A stretch of DNA of 64,000 nt from Phenylobacterium sp. RIFCSPHIGHO2_01_FULL_69_31 (GCF_001824475.1 NZ_MHXN01000007.1:255611-319610); one strand, 5' to 3'. Positions 37,896 to 48,357 are shown, counted from the first letter of the stretch. Numbers and translations are program-made. The notes: a model not told the origin generated them from the letters alone.

Positions 37896-38393
37896 TCAGA
37901 CTAGCCCGGCGAGCGCACGACGCACAATGGGGTCGCCGTCGGCCCGCCAAGATGACCCAGGCCGGACACCCGCGGCCGCGTGTGTCGGGCAGTACGGCCC
38001 ATCGGCGGGCCGTCCACAGAAGCTGAAGTCCGCCGCCTTCGGATCGCCGATCGGCCATTTGCACATGTGCGCCCGAAGGCCCGTGAGGTCCGCAATGAGC
38101 CCGGGCCCTTCCGGCACGGCGGCTACAGCCGGGGCGGACGCCCGAACCTGAGGGCGCGTCACGGTAGCCATCTTGGCGGGGCGCGGCCTGCGTGGCGTCC
38201 GGCCACGTGGCGTCCGGCCCGGGCGAGAGGCCGTCGCGCGGCCGCTGAGACCGAGGCGGTGGACCTTGCCGATGACGGCGTTGCGGGTGACCCCGCCGAG
38301 CCGCCGTGCGATCTGCGCGGCGCTGAGGCCTTCGAGCCAGAGGGTCTTGAGGGTGGTGACGCGGTCGTCGGACCAGGTGGGGAATTGGGTCAT
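37896..38393 (-). CDS. GcrA-type cell cycle regulator (accessory paralogue)
   Basis: A 165-residue protein with the GcrA N-terminal DNA-binding domain (WSDDRVTTLKTLWLEGLSAAQIARRLGGVTRNAVIGKVHRLGLSGR, residues 7-52) and the C-terminal sigma70-interacting part (MCKWPIGDPKAADFSFCG). GcrA binds promoters carrying methylated GANTC sites together with RNA polymerase in Caulobacter. The start at 38393 has a strong GGAGGT site. It lies 57 bases after the helicase gene on the same strand, so this copy is part of the mobile-element module, not the core cell-cycle gene. Confidence 0.9.
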   Translation of the reverse strand: MTQFPTWSDDRVTTLKTLWLEGLSAAQIARRLGGVTRNAVIGKVHRLGLSGRATASRPGRTPRGRTPRRPRPAKMATVTRPQVRASAPAVAAVPEGPGLIADLTGLRAHMCKWPIGDPKAADFSFCGRPADGPYCPTHAAAGVRPGSSWRADGDPIVRRALAGLV

Positions 38394-38449
38394 GGGGACC
38401 TCCAGGCGCGCTCCGATCGAGCGCACCCGGTCCGTCCCTTCCTCCTACC

Positions 38450-41400
38450 TCAGACCGCCTTGGGCAGGACCGACTGCGGCGGCCATTTCTCCAGGATGGC
38501 GCTGAGCACGGCCGGCTGATCCACCGGCACGAACACCCGCGGCGTGTAGGCGATGATCTCGACGAAGCAGCCGAGCGCCGTGAAGACGTGGCGCTGGCCG
38601 CCGGCGCCCACGACCTCGATCCGATAGCGATCCATCACCTTGGCGCGGCGCAGCCAGAGGCCACCCGCGAGACAGAGCGCCGTACCGTCCTCCAGGAGGA
38701 GGCGCGCGACCTGCTCCGGATCGCCATAGGCCTGCGCGACCTCCGAAAGGCCCAGGGCCACCTTCAGGGCGGGGACCTGGCCGGGATCGAGTAGGCGGCC
38801 GAGCCACCGGCGGCCGTCCGGCGCCTTCAGCCGGCGGACGGAGGTCCCCTTGTCCGGCAGGTGGGTCCAGATGGGCAGCAGGAGGCCACAGACCAGCACC
38901 AGTTCGCGCGCGATCCAGGGATCCGCATCGGCCAGTTCCGCGTCCCAGGCGGCGCGCCAGGTCGCCTCGTCGACCCCGTCCCAGGCCGACTCCTCGAACC
39001 CCTTCAACGAGGCGATGGTCCGCTTTTCCGGACGGATCAGTCGCACCGCCGGGATCAGCCGGTCGTCGTCGTCGGTCGTGGTGAGCCCGCGCACGACCAG
39101 GGCCGCCCGGCCGGACTTGCCGTTGCGAGCAAAGGTCAGGCTCTCGCGGTCCAGGCCGAGCAGCGCGTCGTCGGCAGAGGTCAGCGCGCGCCGGGTGCGG
39201 ACCTGGAAGCGCAGCAGTCGTGTCTCCGCGCCGGTGACGGCGTCGGTGCGGATCACCTCCTCGTCCTGCAGCACCACATTGTCGCCGACGATGTCCTCCA
39301 TGCCTCGGTCGAGCCGCCCCGATTGCGCCGCCCGCTCGAGGATCGACGACAGGAGGGCGTCGAAGGCCCCGAAGAGGGCGTTCTGGTCGGCGATCCGCAG
39401 CGCCAGCAGCCGGTTCAGGAAGGTGTTCATCGGCGGCAGGTCGTCGGACGACTTGAGCTCGCCCTCATGGTCGAGCAGCCGCAGGCCGGTCTTCGCCTCG
39501 AACGTCTCGCGATCCATGGCGTCGACCTCGCCGAAGTGGAGGGCGACGTAGAAGGCCTGCAGCGCGCGGTGCGCCCACGGGCTCTCCAGGTTGTCCTCGG
39601 CGCGGAAGAGGCCTGCGCCGGCGGTGCGTCGCTCGCCCCGGGTCAGCGCGCCCAGGCTGTCCAGACGCCGCGCGATGGTCGAGAGGAACCGCTTCTCGCC
39701 GTGGATGTCGGTGGTCACCGGGCGGAACAGCGGCGCGCACGCCTGGTTGGTGCGGTGCGAGCGGCCGAGGCCCTGGATCGCGGCGTCGGCGCGCCAGCCC
39801 GGCTCGACCAGATAGTGGACGCGGCGCTGCTGGTTCGGAGTCCCGAGGTCGGCATGGTAACTCCGGCCCGTGCCGCCCGCGTCGGAGAACACCAGCACCC
39901 GTTTGCGACCCGCCATGAAGGCGTCGGTCTCGGCCTTGGCGGCCGACACGCTGCGGCGCTCCACCACGCGGCGGCCGCCGCGGGTGACGACGCGTCGTCC
40001 GCGCCCGGTGATCTCGGCGACCCGTTCGGTTCCCAGCGCCTCGATCACCGCGTCCAGCACACCTGAGACGGCCGGCAGGCCCGCGAGATGGGCGACGAGT
40101 TCGTCGCGCAACCGCAACGCTTCCTGGCTGACCACGGGTCGCCCGTCGGCATCCGTGACCGGAACCAAGGTGACGTTTCCGTCCTCGTCTTCGACGGCAT
40201 CCATGGCCATGATCGGGAAGGCGCCCATCAGATAGTCGAGCACCTGGTCCTTCGGCGTCAGATCGACGGCGAGGTTGTTCCACTCCTCCGGCGGGATCTC
40301 CGCCAGGCGCCGTTCCATCACCGCTTCGTTCGTCGAAACCACCTGCACCACGGCGGAACGCCCTGCGATGAGGTCCTCGCGGATCGCAGCGATGAGCGAG
40401 GGCGCCTTCAACCCCGCCAGCAGATGGCCGAAGAACCGCAGCTTCGCCCCTTCGAACGCCGAGAACACTGCCGAGGCGGCCTGACCGGACTTCGGCTTGC
40501 CGTCCTCGGTGACCCCGACCGCGTCCAGGGCGGCGCGCAGGTTGCGGTGGATCAGCTGGTAGGCGTCCGCCCAGGCGTCCCAGATGGCGATATCGTCGGC
40601 GCCGAGCGGATGGCGGAGCGCGTCGTATTCGACGCCATCGAAGGCGAGCGAGCGGGCCACATAGAGGCCCATCGCCTTCAGCTCCCGGGCGATGAGCTCC
40701 ATCACCGCCACCCCGCCTGTTTCGACGGCGTCCATGAACCCGTCCCGGGTCGGGAACGGCGCTTCCGGTCCGCCCCACAAGCCGAGCCGGGCCGCATAGG
40801 CAAGGTTCTCCGGCGTGGTGGCGCCGGTCGCCGACACATAGAGGATCCGGGCGTTGGGCAGCCGGTTCTGCAGGGCAAGGCCCGCCAGACCCTGCTGCGA
40901 GGCCTTCTTCGGGCCCCGCGCGCCCTTGCCGCCGCCCATGGCGTTGGCCATGGCGTGGGCTTCATCGAAGACGATCACGCCTTCAAAGTCCGCCCCCAGC
41001 CAGGCCACGACCTGGTCCAGGCGGGAGGGGCGGTCCCCTCGCGCAGGTCGGCGCAGCGTCGCGTAGGTCGTGTAGAGGATGCCGCGCTCCAGGCGGATGC
41101 CGTCGGCCTGCTTCCAGGCCGATTGGGGGGTGATGTCGGCGGTGGTCCCGCCGATCGCCGTCCAGTCTCGGCGCGCGTCCTCGAGCAGGGCGTCGTTCTT
41201 CGACAGCCAGACCGCACGGCTGCGCCCCTGGGCCAGGTTGTCGGCGATGATCGCGGCGATCTGCCGGCCCTTGCCGCAGCCGGTGCCGTCGCCCAGGAAG
41301 AAGCCCTTGCGGAAGCGCACTGCGCCCGGCTCGTCGTCCTTGACCAGAACCACTTGGTGCGGAGCCTCGCCCAGCCGCCAGGCGCCCGGCAACACCTGGG

Positions 41401-42709
41401 CGTGGGCCTCGCCGGCATAGACCACCGTCTCGAGCTGGGCCTCCGAGATCCGCGCCTGGTCCAGCACCCTGCGCGGCAAGACCGGGCGATAGGTCGGCGC
41501 CGGCGGCGCGACCGAGGCCATCGGTCCGGATTCCACCAGCGGCGACGGATGTGGCGCGCTCTGCGGCAGACGGATTCGGCCCAGCCGGTAGGCCTGGTAG
41601 AGGCCGACATCGTGACCCTCGCCGGACCAGGGCGCGGAATCGTAGTCGACCGGCGCGGTGTCCGCGAGGAAGGCGAGGCGTCCGCCCGGGCTCGCCAGCG
41701 CCCGGGCGCGCGGGGCGAGCAGGGCGCTGCGGTCGAGGGTGCGGAACTGGCGCGGCTGCGCGCTGGGGCGTGGCGCGACGCCCGCCGCGAGCCCGGCGGC
41801 CTCGGCGAGCGTCTCGGCGTCGCGAACCTCCGGGACGCCGCCCTCCGCGTCGCCTCGGTCGACGACGAGCAGGCCGGTCTCCACCGAGGTCCCGTGCTTG
41901 GCGTAGGCGCGCTCCGGGAAGCGCAGCCGCAGGGCCATGCGACCTCGCGCGGCGAGGCCTCGCATCGCGGCTGCGTCGTCGAACACTCGCGCCGGCACGA
42001 TGGCGGCCAGACGGCCGCCGTCCGCCAAGGTCTCGATTGCGGCGTGCAGATGCGTCTCCAGATGCTGGAAGGGCGGATTGACCAGCGCCACGTGGAAGCC
42101 GCCCGAGCCTGGCGCCAGGTCGGCGAGGTGGGCGGCGTCGTGGCGTGATCGTGTCGCCGCCGGGAACAGCGCGTCGAGAAGGGCCGCGCGGCCGGCGGCG
42201 CGCTCGTTCAAGGTCAGGGTCGCGCCACAAGCTTCGGCCAGGATGGCCAGTAAGCCGGTGCCGGCGGACGGCTCCAGCACCCGGTCGCCCGGGCGCACAT
42301 GGGCGGCCAGAACGGCGAGCGCGCCCAGCTGGGGCGGCGTCGAGAACTGGTCGAGTGCGACCTGCTCCTCGGAGCGGCGCGTGTGGGTGAGGCCCAGCGC
42401 CGACAGGTTGGCCAGCAGGGCGGCGATCTCGGCCGGGGCGTCCTCCAGCCGCCCGATCTGCAGCGAAAGCCGGCGCAGTTGCAGCACCAGCGCCACCTCG
42501 ATCGCGTCATAGGCGTCGCGCCACAGCCAGGCGCCTTCAGCGTCCGAGGCGCCGTAGGCGGTGGTCATCACCCCGGCCACCAGTTTGCGGTCCAGGACGC
42601 GCGAGCGGTTGAGATGCGGTGTGAGCGCCCGGGCGGCGGCCAGCAGATTGGCGGAGCTCTCGCCGGCGGGATCCCCGCCAGCAGTGAAGAGGGGCAGCAA
42701 GGCGTTCAT
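38450..42709 (-). CDS. Methyltransferase / strawberry-notch helicase fusion
   Basis: A 1419-residue protein. N-terminal third: adenine-type methyltransferase with FSTPPQLGALAVLAAHVRPGDRVLEPSAGTGLLAIL (residues about 122-158) and NPPF near 210. Middle: SF2 helicase with GDGTGCGKGRQ (Walker A, near 470) and FDEAHAM (near 580). C-terminal part: strawberry-notch signature VFSDAGGTGRSYHAD near 938 and EPGWRADAAIQGLGRSHRTNQ near 970. Such fusions are hallmark genes of large alphaproteobacterial plasmids and integrative elements, next to ParB and a toprim protein. Probably acts on element DNA; exact role unknown. Confidence 0.9.
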   Translation of the reverse strand: MNALLPLFTAGGDPAGESSANLLAAARALTPHLNRSRVLDRKLVAGVMTTAYGASDAEGAWLWRDAYDAIEVALVLQLRRLSLQIGRLEDAPAEIAALLANLSALGLTHTRRSEEQVALDQFSTPPQLGALAVLAAHVRPGDRVLEPSAGTGLLAILAEACGATLTLNERAAGRAALLDALFPAATRSRHDAAHLADLAPGSGGFHVALVNPPFQHLETHLHAAIETLADGGRLAAIVPARVFDDAAAMRGLAARGRMALRLRFPERAYAKHGTSVETGLLVVDRGDAEGGVPEVRDAETLAEAAGLAAGVAPRPSAQPRQFRTLDRSALLAPRARALASPGGRLAFLADTAPVDYDSAPWSGEGHDVGLYQAYRLGRIRLPQSAPHPSPLVESGPMASVAPPAPTYRPVLPRRVLDQARISEAQLETVVYAGEAHAQVLPGAWRLGEAPHQVVLVKDDEPGAVRFRKGFFLGDGTGCGKGRQIAAIIADNLAQGRSRAVWLSKNDALLEDARRDWTAIGGTTADITPQSAWKQADGIRLERGILYTTYATLRRPARGDRPSRLDQVVAWLGADFEGVIVFDEAHAMANAMGGGKGARGPKKASQQGLAGLALQNRLPNARILYVSATGATTPENLAYAARLGLWGGPEAPFPTRDGFMDAVETGGVAVMELIARELKAMGLYVARSLAFDGVEYDALRHPLGADDIAIWDAWADAYQLIHRNLRAALDAVGVTEDGKPKSGQAASAVFSAFEGAKLRFFGHLLAGLKAPSLIAAIREDLIAGRSAVVQVVSTNEAVMERRLAEIPPEEWNNLAVDLTPKDQVLDYLMGAFPIMAMDAVEDEDGNVTLVPVTDADGRPVVSQEALRLRDELVAHLAGLPAVSGVLDAVIEALGTERVAEITGRGRRVVTRGGRRVVERRSVSAAKAETDAFMAGRKRVLVFSDAGGTGRSYHADLGTPNQQRRVHYLVEPGWRADAAIQGLGRSHRTNQACAPLFRPVTTDIHGEKRFLSTIARRLDSLGALTRGERRTAGAGLFRAEDNLESPWAHRALQAFYVALHFGEVDAMDRETFEAKTGLRLLDHEGELKSSDDLPPMNTFLNRLLALRIADQNALFGAFDALLSSILERAAQSGRLDRGMEDIVGDNVVLQDEEVIRTDAVTGAETRLLRFQVRTRRALTSADDALLGLDRESLTFARNGKSGRAALVVRGLTTTDDDDRLIPAVRLIRPEKRTIASLKGFEESAWDGVDEATWRAAWDAELADADPWIARELVLVCGLLLPIWTHLPDKGTSVRRLKAPDGRRWLGRLLDPGQVPALKVALGLSEVAQAYGDPEQVARLLLEDGTALCLAGGLWLRRAKVMDRYRIEVVGAGGQRHVFTALGCFVEIIAYTPRVFVPVDQPAVLSAILEKWPPQSVLPKAV

Positions 42710-42799
42710 GGGCGGAGGTCCAGCTCACCCGCCGCGGAGGGCGCCTCCCTCCAGCTCCGACGGGCTCGCCCGACCGCCCCCTCGCTCCCCCTCCAGAAG

Positions 42800-42836
42800 G
42801 ACGGCGCCCACCCGGAGCGACCGGATGGGCGCCGTC
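42800..42836. other. Strong hairpin between parB and the helicase gene
   Basis: A perfect 11-bp stem (GACGGCGCCCA / TGGGCGCCGTC) encloses a 15-base loop that itself can pair (CCGG/CCGG). There is no T run on either side, so it is not a standard intrinsic terminator. It lies in the 270-base gene-free gap 42710-42979. Possible roles are RNA processing, partial termination or a protein-binding site. Confidence 0.6.
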
Positions 42837-42979
42837 AGTCCGACGGGCGTCGCGGAGGGAGGCGGCCCCATTGAAGGGTCTGCCGCAGAGCGCTCCAATC
42901 GTGCCCACGCGGGGCCGCGCCGGCTCCTCGGCGCGGGGACCCCCGACGTTCGCGACGGGCACGCCCGCCGGACGGTCGG

Positions 42980-45025
42980 TCAGGCCGCCAGCGGCGGCGC
43001 GGTGTCGGCTTGCCCCTCCGACGTATCCGTCGAGGGTTCGGCCGTCCCATCCGCCGTCGCCTCGCCGGCCTCGTCCGAAGCCTCGCCCTCGGCGTCGTCG
43101 GGCGTCGTGCGGTCCCAGGAGAGGATCGCGGGCGCCCATTGCCGTTCGGCGGCCGCCTCGGCGACGAAGGCCACCAGGTCGTCCTTCTTCAGCGACTTGG
43201 CCCGATCGTCTTCGACCTGCATCTCGTCGAGCAGCGCCAGGAGCTGCTTCTTCGAGTGCACGCCGAGGAAAGGCTCGTCGGGCGTCCAGTGGGCGGCGAT
43301 CTCGGCCCCGCAGAGCGCGGCGATTTCGGCCGCTTCGGCCCGGGCGGCGTCGCGGAGCGATGTCGTGCGGCTTTCCCGCAGGTCCAGGCTGATGGCGGTG
43401 AGCTCGGCGAGCAGCGCCATCTTCTCCCCGTGCGGCAAGGTCTCGACCCAGGGGATGGGCCGCAGGCCAGAGGCCTTGTAGGCGCTGCGTCGCGCGTCAA
43501 GGCGGGTCCGCACCTCACCATCGAGGACCGTGACCGGGGCCATTCCGGGTCGGCCGTAGCGCATCCCGAGGATTTGCACAGCCGAGGTCCCAGCACTGCT
43601 CGCCGAGTGCAACGCAAGCTGTTTGAACAGTTGCGCCACCAGGACGGTCAGGGCGACGGATGGGTCGTCCGCCAGATCGCGGATCAGGCCGCGGGTCGCC
43701 AGATCGGTCCGGGTCTCGTGCAGGACGTGGCTCACGCCTTCCACGTCCACGTCGGCCTTGGGCGCCTCCACGTCGGCGCTCGACCGGCCATAGCCGCCCA
43801 CCGCCTCCTCCGACTCGTCGTCCTCCTCTTCGATGTCGTCGGGCAGCGCCTCCACCGGCAGGGGGACCGAGAAGAACGTGGCCGCGACGCCGAAATCGCC
43901 GGCGCCCGGGGTGATCAGCACCGCGCCGATGCGGCTGCGGGTCAGCGGGGCGCCGGCCTGGACGGCCAGGGCGTCGATCAGCGGACAGAGCGCCGCGGGG
44001 GTCTCGTCGGCCGCCAAATCCAGACCCTGGAGCTCGCCGACGATAGCGCCGATCCGGTCGCGGGCGGCGGCCAGGGCGGCGCGTTGCGCGTCGGCGAGGT
44101 CGCGCTCGTAGACATAGCCCAGGCGGGAGAACCCGTCCGGCGCCGCGTATCCGCCCTCACGGCCGATGAAGACCTCGAGCCCTCCGGCCTGCAGGTGATC
44201 GACGATCGGCTGCACGCGCTCGCGCCAGGCGGCCTGCAGGATGTCGGGGTCGAGGAGGGCGTCCGGCAGTTCCCCGAACAGGTCCGAAGAAATCCGACCG
44301 CCGGCCGAGATGTAGCGCTCGCGGCCGACCAGGACGAACCGCTCGTCGTCGACGGTGGCGCGGCCATTCTCGACCACGGCGCGCAGCTGGTAGTCGTGGA
44401 AGTAGCCGTCCAGCGCGGTCTGGGCGATCTCCTTCTGCTGCGCCTTGTCCGGCAGCCGCGCGAACAGGCGGACCTGCTTCAGCGTCAGCTTGCCCTGGCG
44501 CAGCGCCTTCAGGACCAGCGGATCGACGGCGGCCAGGGCTTCGAGCCGCTTGATCTCCAGCTCGGCGTAGCCCAGGGACCTGGCGATCGCCGCGGTGTCC
44601 ATCTTGGCCTTCCGAAGGCGGCCGATGGCGATGATGACGTCGGCGATGTGGACCGGCGCGTGCTCGGTGTTGGGAAGCAGGATCGCCGCGGCCTGCTGCG
44701 CCTTGGTCTCGGCCAGCAGGCACTCGACCTCATAATTGTCGGTGATGTCGCCCCGGTCGCGCAGCAGCAGGAGGCCCATGCGACGGCGCCTGCCGTCGAG
44801 GGCCATGTGGGGCTGTTCGCCCTTGCGACCCGGCCGGACGATGGGCGGGATCACCACGCCGGCGGCCAGCAGGGTGTCGGCGAGCTGGGAGACGTCCTCG
44901 TCGGCGGGTTCGGCATAGCGAAGGTTCTCCTTCGCCAGGCCGAGATCGCCCAGGCGCACGACGATGCGCTTCATCGGGACGGGGCCGGCGGCCGGTTCGG
45001 GGACTGCGGAAGCAACTTCGGTCAT
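42980..45025 (-). CDS. ParB/RepB/Spo0J family protein
   Basis: A 681-residue ParB-like protein. The N-terminal ParB/Srx-like domain covers about residues 18-110 ([43 protein letters not shown]), followed by a helix-turn-helix region ([46 protein letters not shown], near 145-190). The long C-terminal region with an acidic stretch (EEEDDESEE) is typical of the ParB-like proteins carried with strawberry-notch genes, larger than chromosomal ParB. No ParA is next to it, so a role in transcription or element maintenance is as likely as segregation. AGGAG lies 9 bases before the start. Confidence 0.88.
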   Translation of the reverse strand: MTEVASAVPEPAAGPVPMKRIVVRLGDLGLAKENLRYAEPADEDVSQLADTLLAAGVVIPPIVRPGRKGEQPHMALDGRRRRMGLLLLRDRGDITDNYEVECLLAETKAQQAAAILLPNTEHAPVHIADVIIAIGRLRKAKMDTAAIARSLGYAELEIKRLEALAAVDPLVLKALRQGKLTLKQVRLFARLPDKAQQKEIAQTALDGYFHDYQLRAVVENGRATVDDERFVLVGRERYISAGGRISSDLFGELPDALLDPDILQAAWRERVQPIVDHLQAGGLEVFIGREGGYAAPDGFSRLGYVYERDLADAQRAALAAARDRIGAIVGELQGLDLAADETPAALCPLIDALAVQAGAPLTRSRIGAVLITPGAGDFGVAATFFSVPLPVEALPDDIEEEDDESEEAVGGYGRSSADVEAPKADVDVEGVSHVLHETRTDLATRGLIRDLADDPSVALTVLVAQLFKQLALHSASSAGTSAVQILGMRYGRPGMAPVTVLDGEVRTRLDARRSAYKASGLRPIPWVETLPHGEKMALLAELTAISLDLRESRTTSLRDAARAEAAEIAALCGAEIAAHWTPDEPFLGVHSKKQLLALLDEMQVEDDRAKSLKKDDLVAFVAEAAAERQWAPAILSWDRTTPDDAEGEASDEAGEATADGTAEPSTDTSEGQADTAPPLAA

Positions 45026-45030
45026 CGAGA

Positions 45031-46008
45031 TCAGGCTCCTGCGCCGGAGCGAGGGTCATCCTGCCCCCGGGCGCACCCCACCGGTCCCTTGCTCCTCCTC
45101 CCCGCCCGCTCGGCGTCGCGCCCCGCAATCCACCAATCGTTCCAATCGCCGAAAGCGGGCGGTGGACACCGAATCTCCGCCTCGACGCCAAGCCGCAGCA
45201 GCCCCCGCCGCAGGGTCGCGGCCGAGGCCTCGCCATCGGCGCCCCGGTCGGCGGCGATCAGCACGCGACGCACGCCCGGCGGCGGCGTCCATCGGCGCAG
45301 ATTGCGGGTGGAGAGCAGCGCCCATCCGGGCAGGTCGAAGCGCGCCATGGCCGAGAGGGTGGTGAAGACGCCTTCGGCCACCAGCAGCGTGGCGGCCGCC
45401 GGCGCGAGCCGCACAGCGCTGCCGGGCGGCAAGACCCCGATGGCCTTGCGTGGCGTCCGGACGACGGCGCACCGCGCCCCGGCCGTGGTGAGATAGGTGA
45501 GCTCCACCGCCGTCAGGAGGTCGTCCGCCGATCGCACCGCACAGACGAGGGCCGGCCGCGTGAAGCGGCCGCCGCCATAGACCGACACCGGCGCCGCGGC
45601 ATGGCTGCGCAAGGCCCAGGGCCGGCCCAACGCTTCGGGCGCGCCGCGGGCCATGCAGTACCGTCCGGCGGGCGCGGCGGCGTGGAGCTCACCGCTCCCG
45701 AGCCAGAGGGCCTCGGCGAACGCCCGTCGCTCCAATCGCCCCGGCGTCGGCGAGGCCGCGACGCGGCCGGCGGACCGCCCGTCACCAACGAGGACGCCGG
45801 AGGCGTCGATGAGGCCGCGGGCCAGGAGGTCGGCGCGGACCTCCTGCCAGGACGCGGCGCCGAAGCAATGGATCACCAGCCGTCCGTCCGCCACGAGCAG
45901 GGAAACCGACCGGTCGGCCAGGCTGTGGCCAGGGGCCGGGATATTGGCGCGACGCCCGCGCGCATACACGTCGCCGCCCACCGCCTTGGCGATGGCATAG
46001 AGGGTCAT
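45031..46008 (-). CDS. Toprim / DUF7146-type primase-like protein
   Basis: A 325-residue protein. The N-terminal part resembles a primase-associated zinc-less module ([28 protein letters not shown]), and the C-terminal half is a toprim domain: [14 protein letters not shown] with the conserved Glu near 218, [23 protein letters not shown] with the DxD-like Asp near 255, and FGDWNDWW. Proteins of this kind accompany strawberry-notch and ParB genes on mobile elements and may prime or repair element DNA. It starts the - strand trio toprim-parB-helicase; 5 bases separate it from parB. Confidence 0.82.
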   Translation of the reverse strand: MTLYAIAKAVGGDVYARGRRANIPAPGHSLADRSVSLLVADGRLVIHCFGAASWQEVRADLLARGLIDASGVLVGDGRSAGRVAASPTPGRLERRAFAEALWLGSGELHAAAPAGRYCMARGAPEALGRPWALRSHAAAPVSVYGGGRFTRPALVCAVRSADDLLTAVELTYLTTAGARCAVVRTPRKAIGVLPPGSAVRLAPAAATLLVAEGVFTTLSAMARFDLPGWALLSTRNLRRWTPPPGVRRVLIAADRGADGEASAATLRRGLLRLGVEAEIRCPPPAFGDWNDWWIAGRDAERAGRRSKGPVGCARGQDDPRSGAGA

Positions 46009-46197
46009 GGGGGATCTCCGCGATTGCGAGCGGCTCCGGTGCGGGTGGCGCCTGCGCGCCCCGCCACTCCGGCCGTCAGCTCACGGAGCCCTCCCTCCAT
46101 CCCCCTCGAAGATCATCCGGGCCTCCGCGCCCGGTGCGTCGCCCGGCCTGGACGCCCTGGGCTTGTCGTTTCGGGATCGGCGTTTCATGAAGGCCCG

Positions 46198-46422
46198 ATG
46201 GCGACTTCGCTCGATCAGGCGCTGCTCTATTTCGTCGACCTTCGCTTGCAGGTCCGGTCCGCGCCCGAGGCGCGCGCGATCGTTGACCGCTGCCTGAAAC
46301 TCCTGACGACGGCGCGCACCGCCGATGCCGAGACGATGGCGCGGCTGGAGGCGGAGGTGGAGGTCCTGCGCCAGGACCTGCTGCGGCGGCTCGGCCCCGC
46401 AAAGACCTTGAAGGTCCACTGA
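46198..46422 (+). CDS. Hypothetical protein, 74 residues
   Basis: Starts at ATG 46198 with GAAGG 6 bases upstream. Almost all alpha-helical with a likely coiled coil at the end (AETMARLEAEVEVLRQDLLRRLG). Divergent from the toprim gene and convergent with the next small gene. No family recognised. Confidence 0.5.
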   Translation: MATSLDQALLYFVDLRLQVRSAPEARAIVDRCLKLLTTARTADAETMARLEAEVEVLRQDLLRRLGPAKTLKVH

Positions 46423-46432
46423 GAACGCCGCC

Positions 46433-46624
46433 TCAGAGTGGGGCCACGACCTGCACCGCCAGCACCGGCCGGTCCGGATGGTCGCCGTGGCGTTGGGTCC
46501 GCAGCTCGCCGATCACGGCGATCTGATGCTCGGTGGCGAGCGCCACCAGGCGGTTGAACTCCGACACCGTGGCCTCGATCTCGGCCGCCAGCAGGCGCGG
46601 GTCGATGGGCTGCGGGATGGGCAT
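46433..46624 (-). CDS. Hypothetical protein, 63 residues
   Basis: Starts MPIPQPIDPRLLAAEIEATVSEFNRLVALATEHQIAVIGELRTQRHG; protein-like helical content and a beta-like end (LAVQVVAPL). Converges on the 74-residue gene with an 10-base gap. No family recognised; its start has only a weak ribosome site. Confidence 0.45.
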   Translation of the reverse strand: MPIPQPIDPRLLAAEIEATVSEFNRLVALATEHQIAVIGELRTQRHGDHPDRPVLAVQVVAPL

Positions 46625-47209
46625 GACTTCGCCTAGATGATTAGTCCTCGAGGACGGAACACCCCGGGGATGGTCCCCACCAACTGTACAGCAGCCTGCG
46701 GGATAAGTTCGAGATCCGGATAGGCCACAGCAAAGCTGTGCATTCAGGTCCGGCTGGCGGACGCCAACACCAACCCAGGCTTCGGTCCGCGTCGACCTGC
46801 TGGCCGTGCTTAGCCCTTGGACCGGATTTGACTCCATGGCGACCTTCGGAAGGTCAGCTTCTCGCTCGATGGCAGAAGCTTCGGCGCCTGTCCTAGGCGG
46901 GCAAATCCCGTACCTAGATCCGGATAGTTGCCGCCCGGCCTGACGCCAACAGTCAAGGTTTGTGAAAAACCGCAAGGAGCCAGCCGCGTAAGATCGAGGC
47001 TACCACTGCCGTTCGCGACGACGTCGGGCCCCGGCCTCCGTGATGCTGTAAACGTTTCTATGCGTTTTTCGCGCAGAGAGCGCGACATAACGGCGAAAGT
47101 GGCCGCAACTAGAACTCCTAGTCCGCAGCTCTGCGGTGCGGGCGATTGCGCCGTCGGGTCGCCATGCTAGTAGCGTAGCTTTGTTCAGTGGGTCGGGGGC
47201 GCGCCGAAT
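46625..47209. other. 585-base gap without a recognisable gene
   Basis: Both strands were read. There are only short frames of poor quality, and base composition here is less GC-rich than in neighbouring genes. It contains the upstream region of the luxR-type gene; no promoter or repeat is convincing by eye. Confidence 0.4.
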
Positions 47210-48319
47210 TTGCATGTGGGTGACACAGCGCTTGCCGCGGTGATCGTGAGTTTCGAGTCCGCCGCACTGGGCGCCGGCTCCTGGATAACGGCCCTTGAGG
47301 GGCTTGCTTCAGCTACCGGCTCCAAAACCGGCGAACTGATCGGACTCGGCTCGGACGCGGCGGTCCCGTTCAACCTGTTTACGGGCCTCGCACCGGAGGC
47401 GCCTGCCGAGTTCTTGGCGGCGAATGGAGGCGACATCCGGGTCAACTCGCGGGTGCGCGTCGGCGGACGGGCGCCTGAGTTGACGATCCTGGACGAGAGC
47501 GCTTTCACCACTGAAGCGGACGGCCGCCGCTTCACCGCGTACGGCGACTGGATCCGCCGCCACGATGTTCCGTTCATCTGCCTCAGCCCGTTGATCCACA
47601 ACGAGAACTTGACGGTCGGTCTGAGCGTCGGGCGCAGCCGCCGGCAGGGCAACATCACCGACGAGCAAAAGCGGGCCTATGCGCTGATGGCGCCGCACGT
47701 GCGCGCCGCCGTACGCACCCAGATGAGTCTGGAGAGCCACGGCGAGCGGCTGCTCGCGGGCGCCCTGGAGTCGGCCGAGATAGCCGCCTTCGTCTGCGAC
47801 GCCGCCGCCGGGGTACGGCTGATGACCGGCAAGGCCGAGGCCGTGGTGGCGGCCGGATGCGCCCTGGGCCTGCGCGGCGGACGGCTGCGCGCCCGGCGCG
47901 ATGCCGATGATCGGGCCCTCCAGCTCGCGCTCCAGCGCGCGGCGGCGCCAGATCGCCGCGCCGGGCAAGTGGCGCAGTCGATCCTCGTGCTGGGCCAGGG
48001 CGCCGAGCGGCTGGTAGTGCAGGTCGATCCGCTGCCGGCCACCGACTGGGGCCTCGCCATCGCGCCCAAGGTGTTGGTGGTTGTGCGCAGCGCCTCGACG
48101 CGGGCGGTGCCGATGCACGTGCTGCTGGAGGCGTATGACTTCACCCCCACCGAGGCGGCCATCGCCCTCGACCTCGCCGCCGGCCGCAGCCGCGAGGCGA
48201 TCGCCGCCGCCCGGCGCGTCTCGCTGGCCACCGTGCGCCAGCACATCAAGGCGATCCTGCAGAAGGCCGGCGTCAGTCGCGAGGCCGAGCTGGTGCTGGC
48301 GATCAAGGCCCTGGGCTGA
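47210..48319 (+). CDS. LuxR-type transcriptional regulator
   Basis: A 369-residue regulator. The C-terminal LuxR helix-turn-helix is clear: YDFTPTEAAIALDLAAGRSREAIAAARRVSLATVRQHIKAILQKAGVSREAELVLAIKAL (last 65 residues). The N-terminal 280 residues carry no autoinducer-binding motif I recognise and could be a PAS- or GAF-like sensor. The start is a TTG at 47210 or a GTG at 47216. A palindrome follows 18 bases after the stop, ahead of the PEP-CTERM gene. The 3' end of this gene is duplicated at 50490-50576. Confidence 0.85.
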   Translation: MHVGDTALAAVIVSFESAALGAGSWITALEGLASATGSKTGELIGLGSDAAVPFNLFTGLAPEAPAEFLAANGGDIRVNSRVRVGGRAPELTILDESAFTTEADGRRFTAYGDWIRRHDVPFICLSPLIHNENLTVGLSVGRSRRQGNITDEQKRAYALMAPHVRAAVRTQMSLESHGERLLAGALESAEIAAFVCDAAAGVRLMTGKAEAVVAAGCALGLRGGRLRARRDADDRALQLALQRAAAPDRRAGQVAQSILVLGQGAERLVVQVDPLPATDWGLAIAPKVLVVVRSASTRAVPMHVLLEAYDFTPTEAAIALDLAAGRSREAIAAARRVSLATVRQHIKAILQKAGVSREAELVLAIKALG

Positions 48320-48357
48320 GCGAGGCGCCGGCCGCCACTACCAGATGGTAGGCGAGG
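48233..48357 (+). repeat. Direct repeat, copy 1 (luxR 3' end plus downstream palindrome)
   Basis: About 125 bases that recur at 50490-50614 with some 15 mismatches: the last 29 codons of the luxR gene plus 38 bases of downstream DNA including the palindrome CTACCAGATGGTAG. Confidence 0.9.
48338..48351. promoter_or_regulatory. Palindromic operator candidate, copy 1
   Basis: CTACCAGATGGTAG is a perfect palindrome with a 2-base centre, 97 bases before the PEP-CTERM start at 48449. The same 14 bases occur at 50595-50608, 94 bases before the second PEP-CTERM start. A LuxR-type dimer is the likely binder. Confidence 0.6.
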
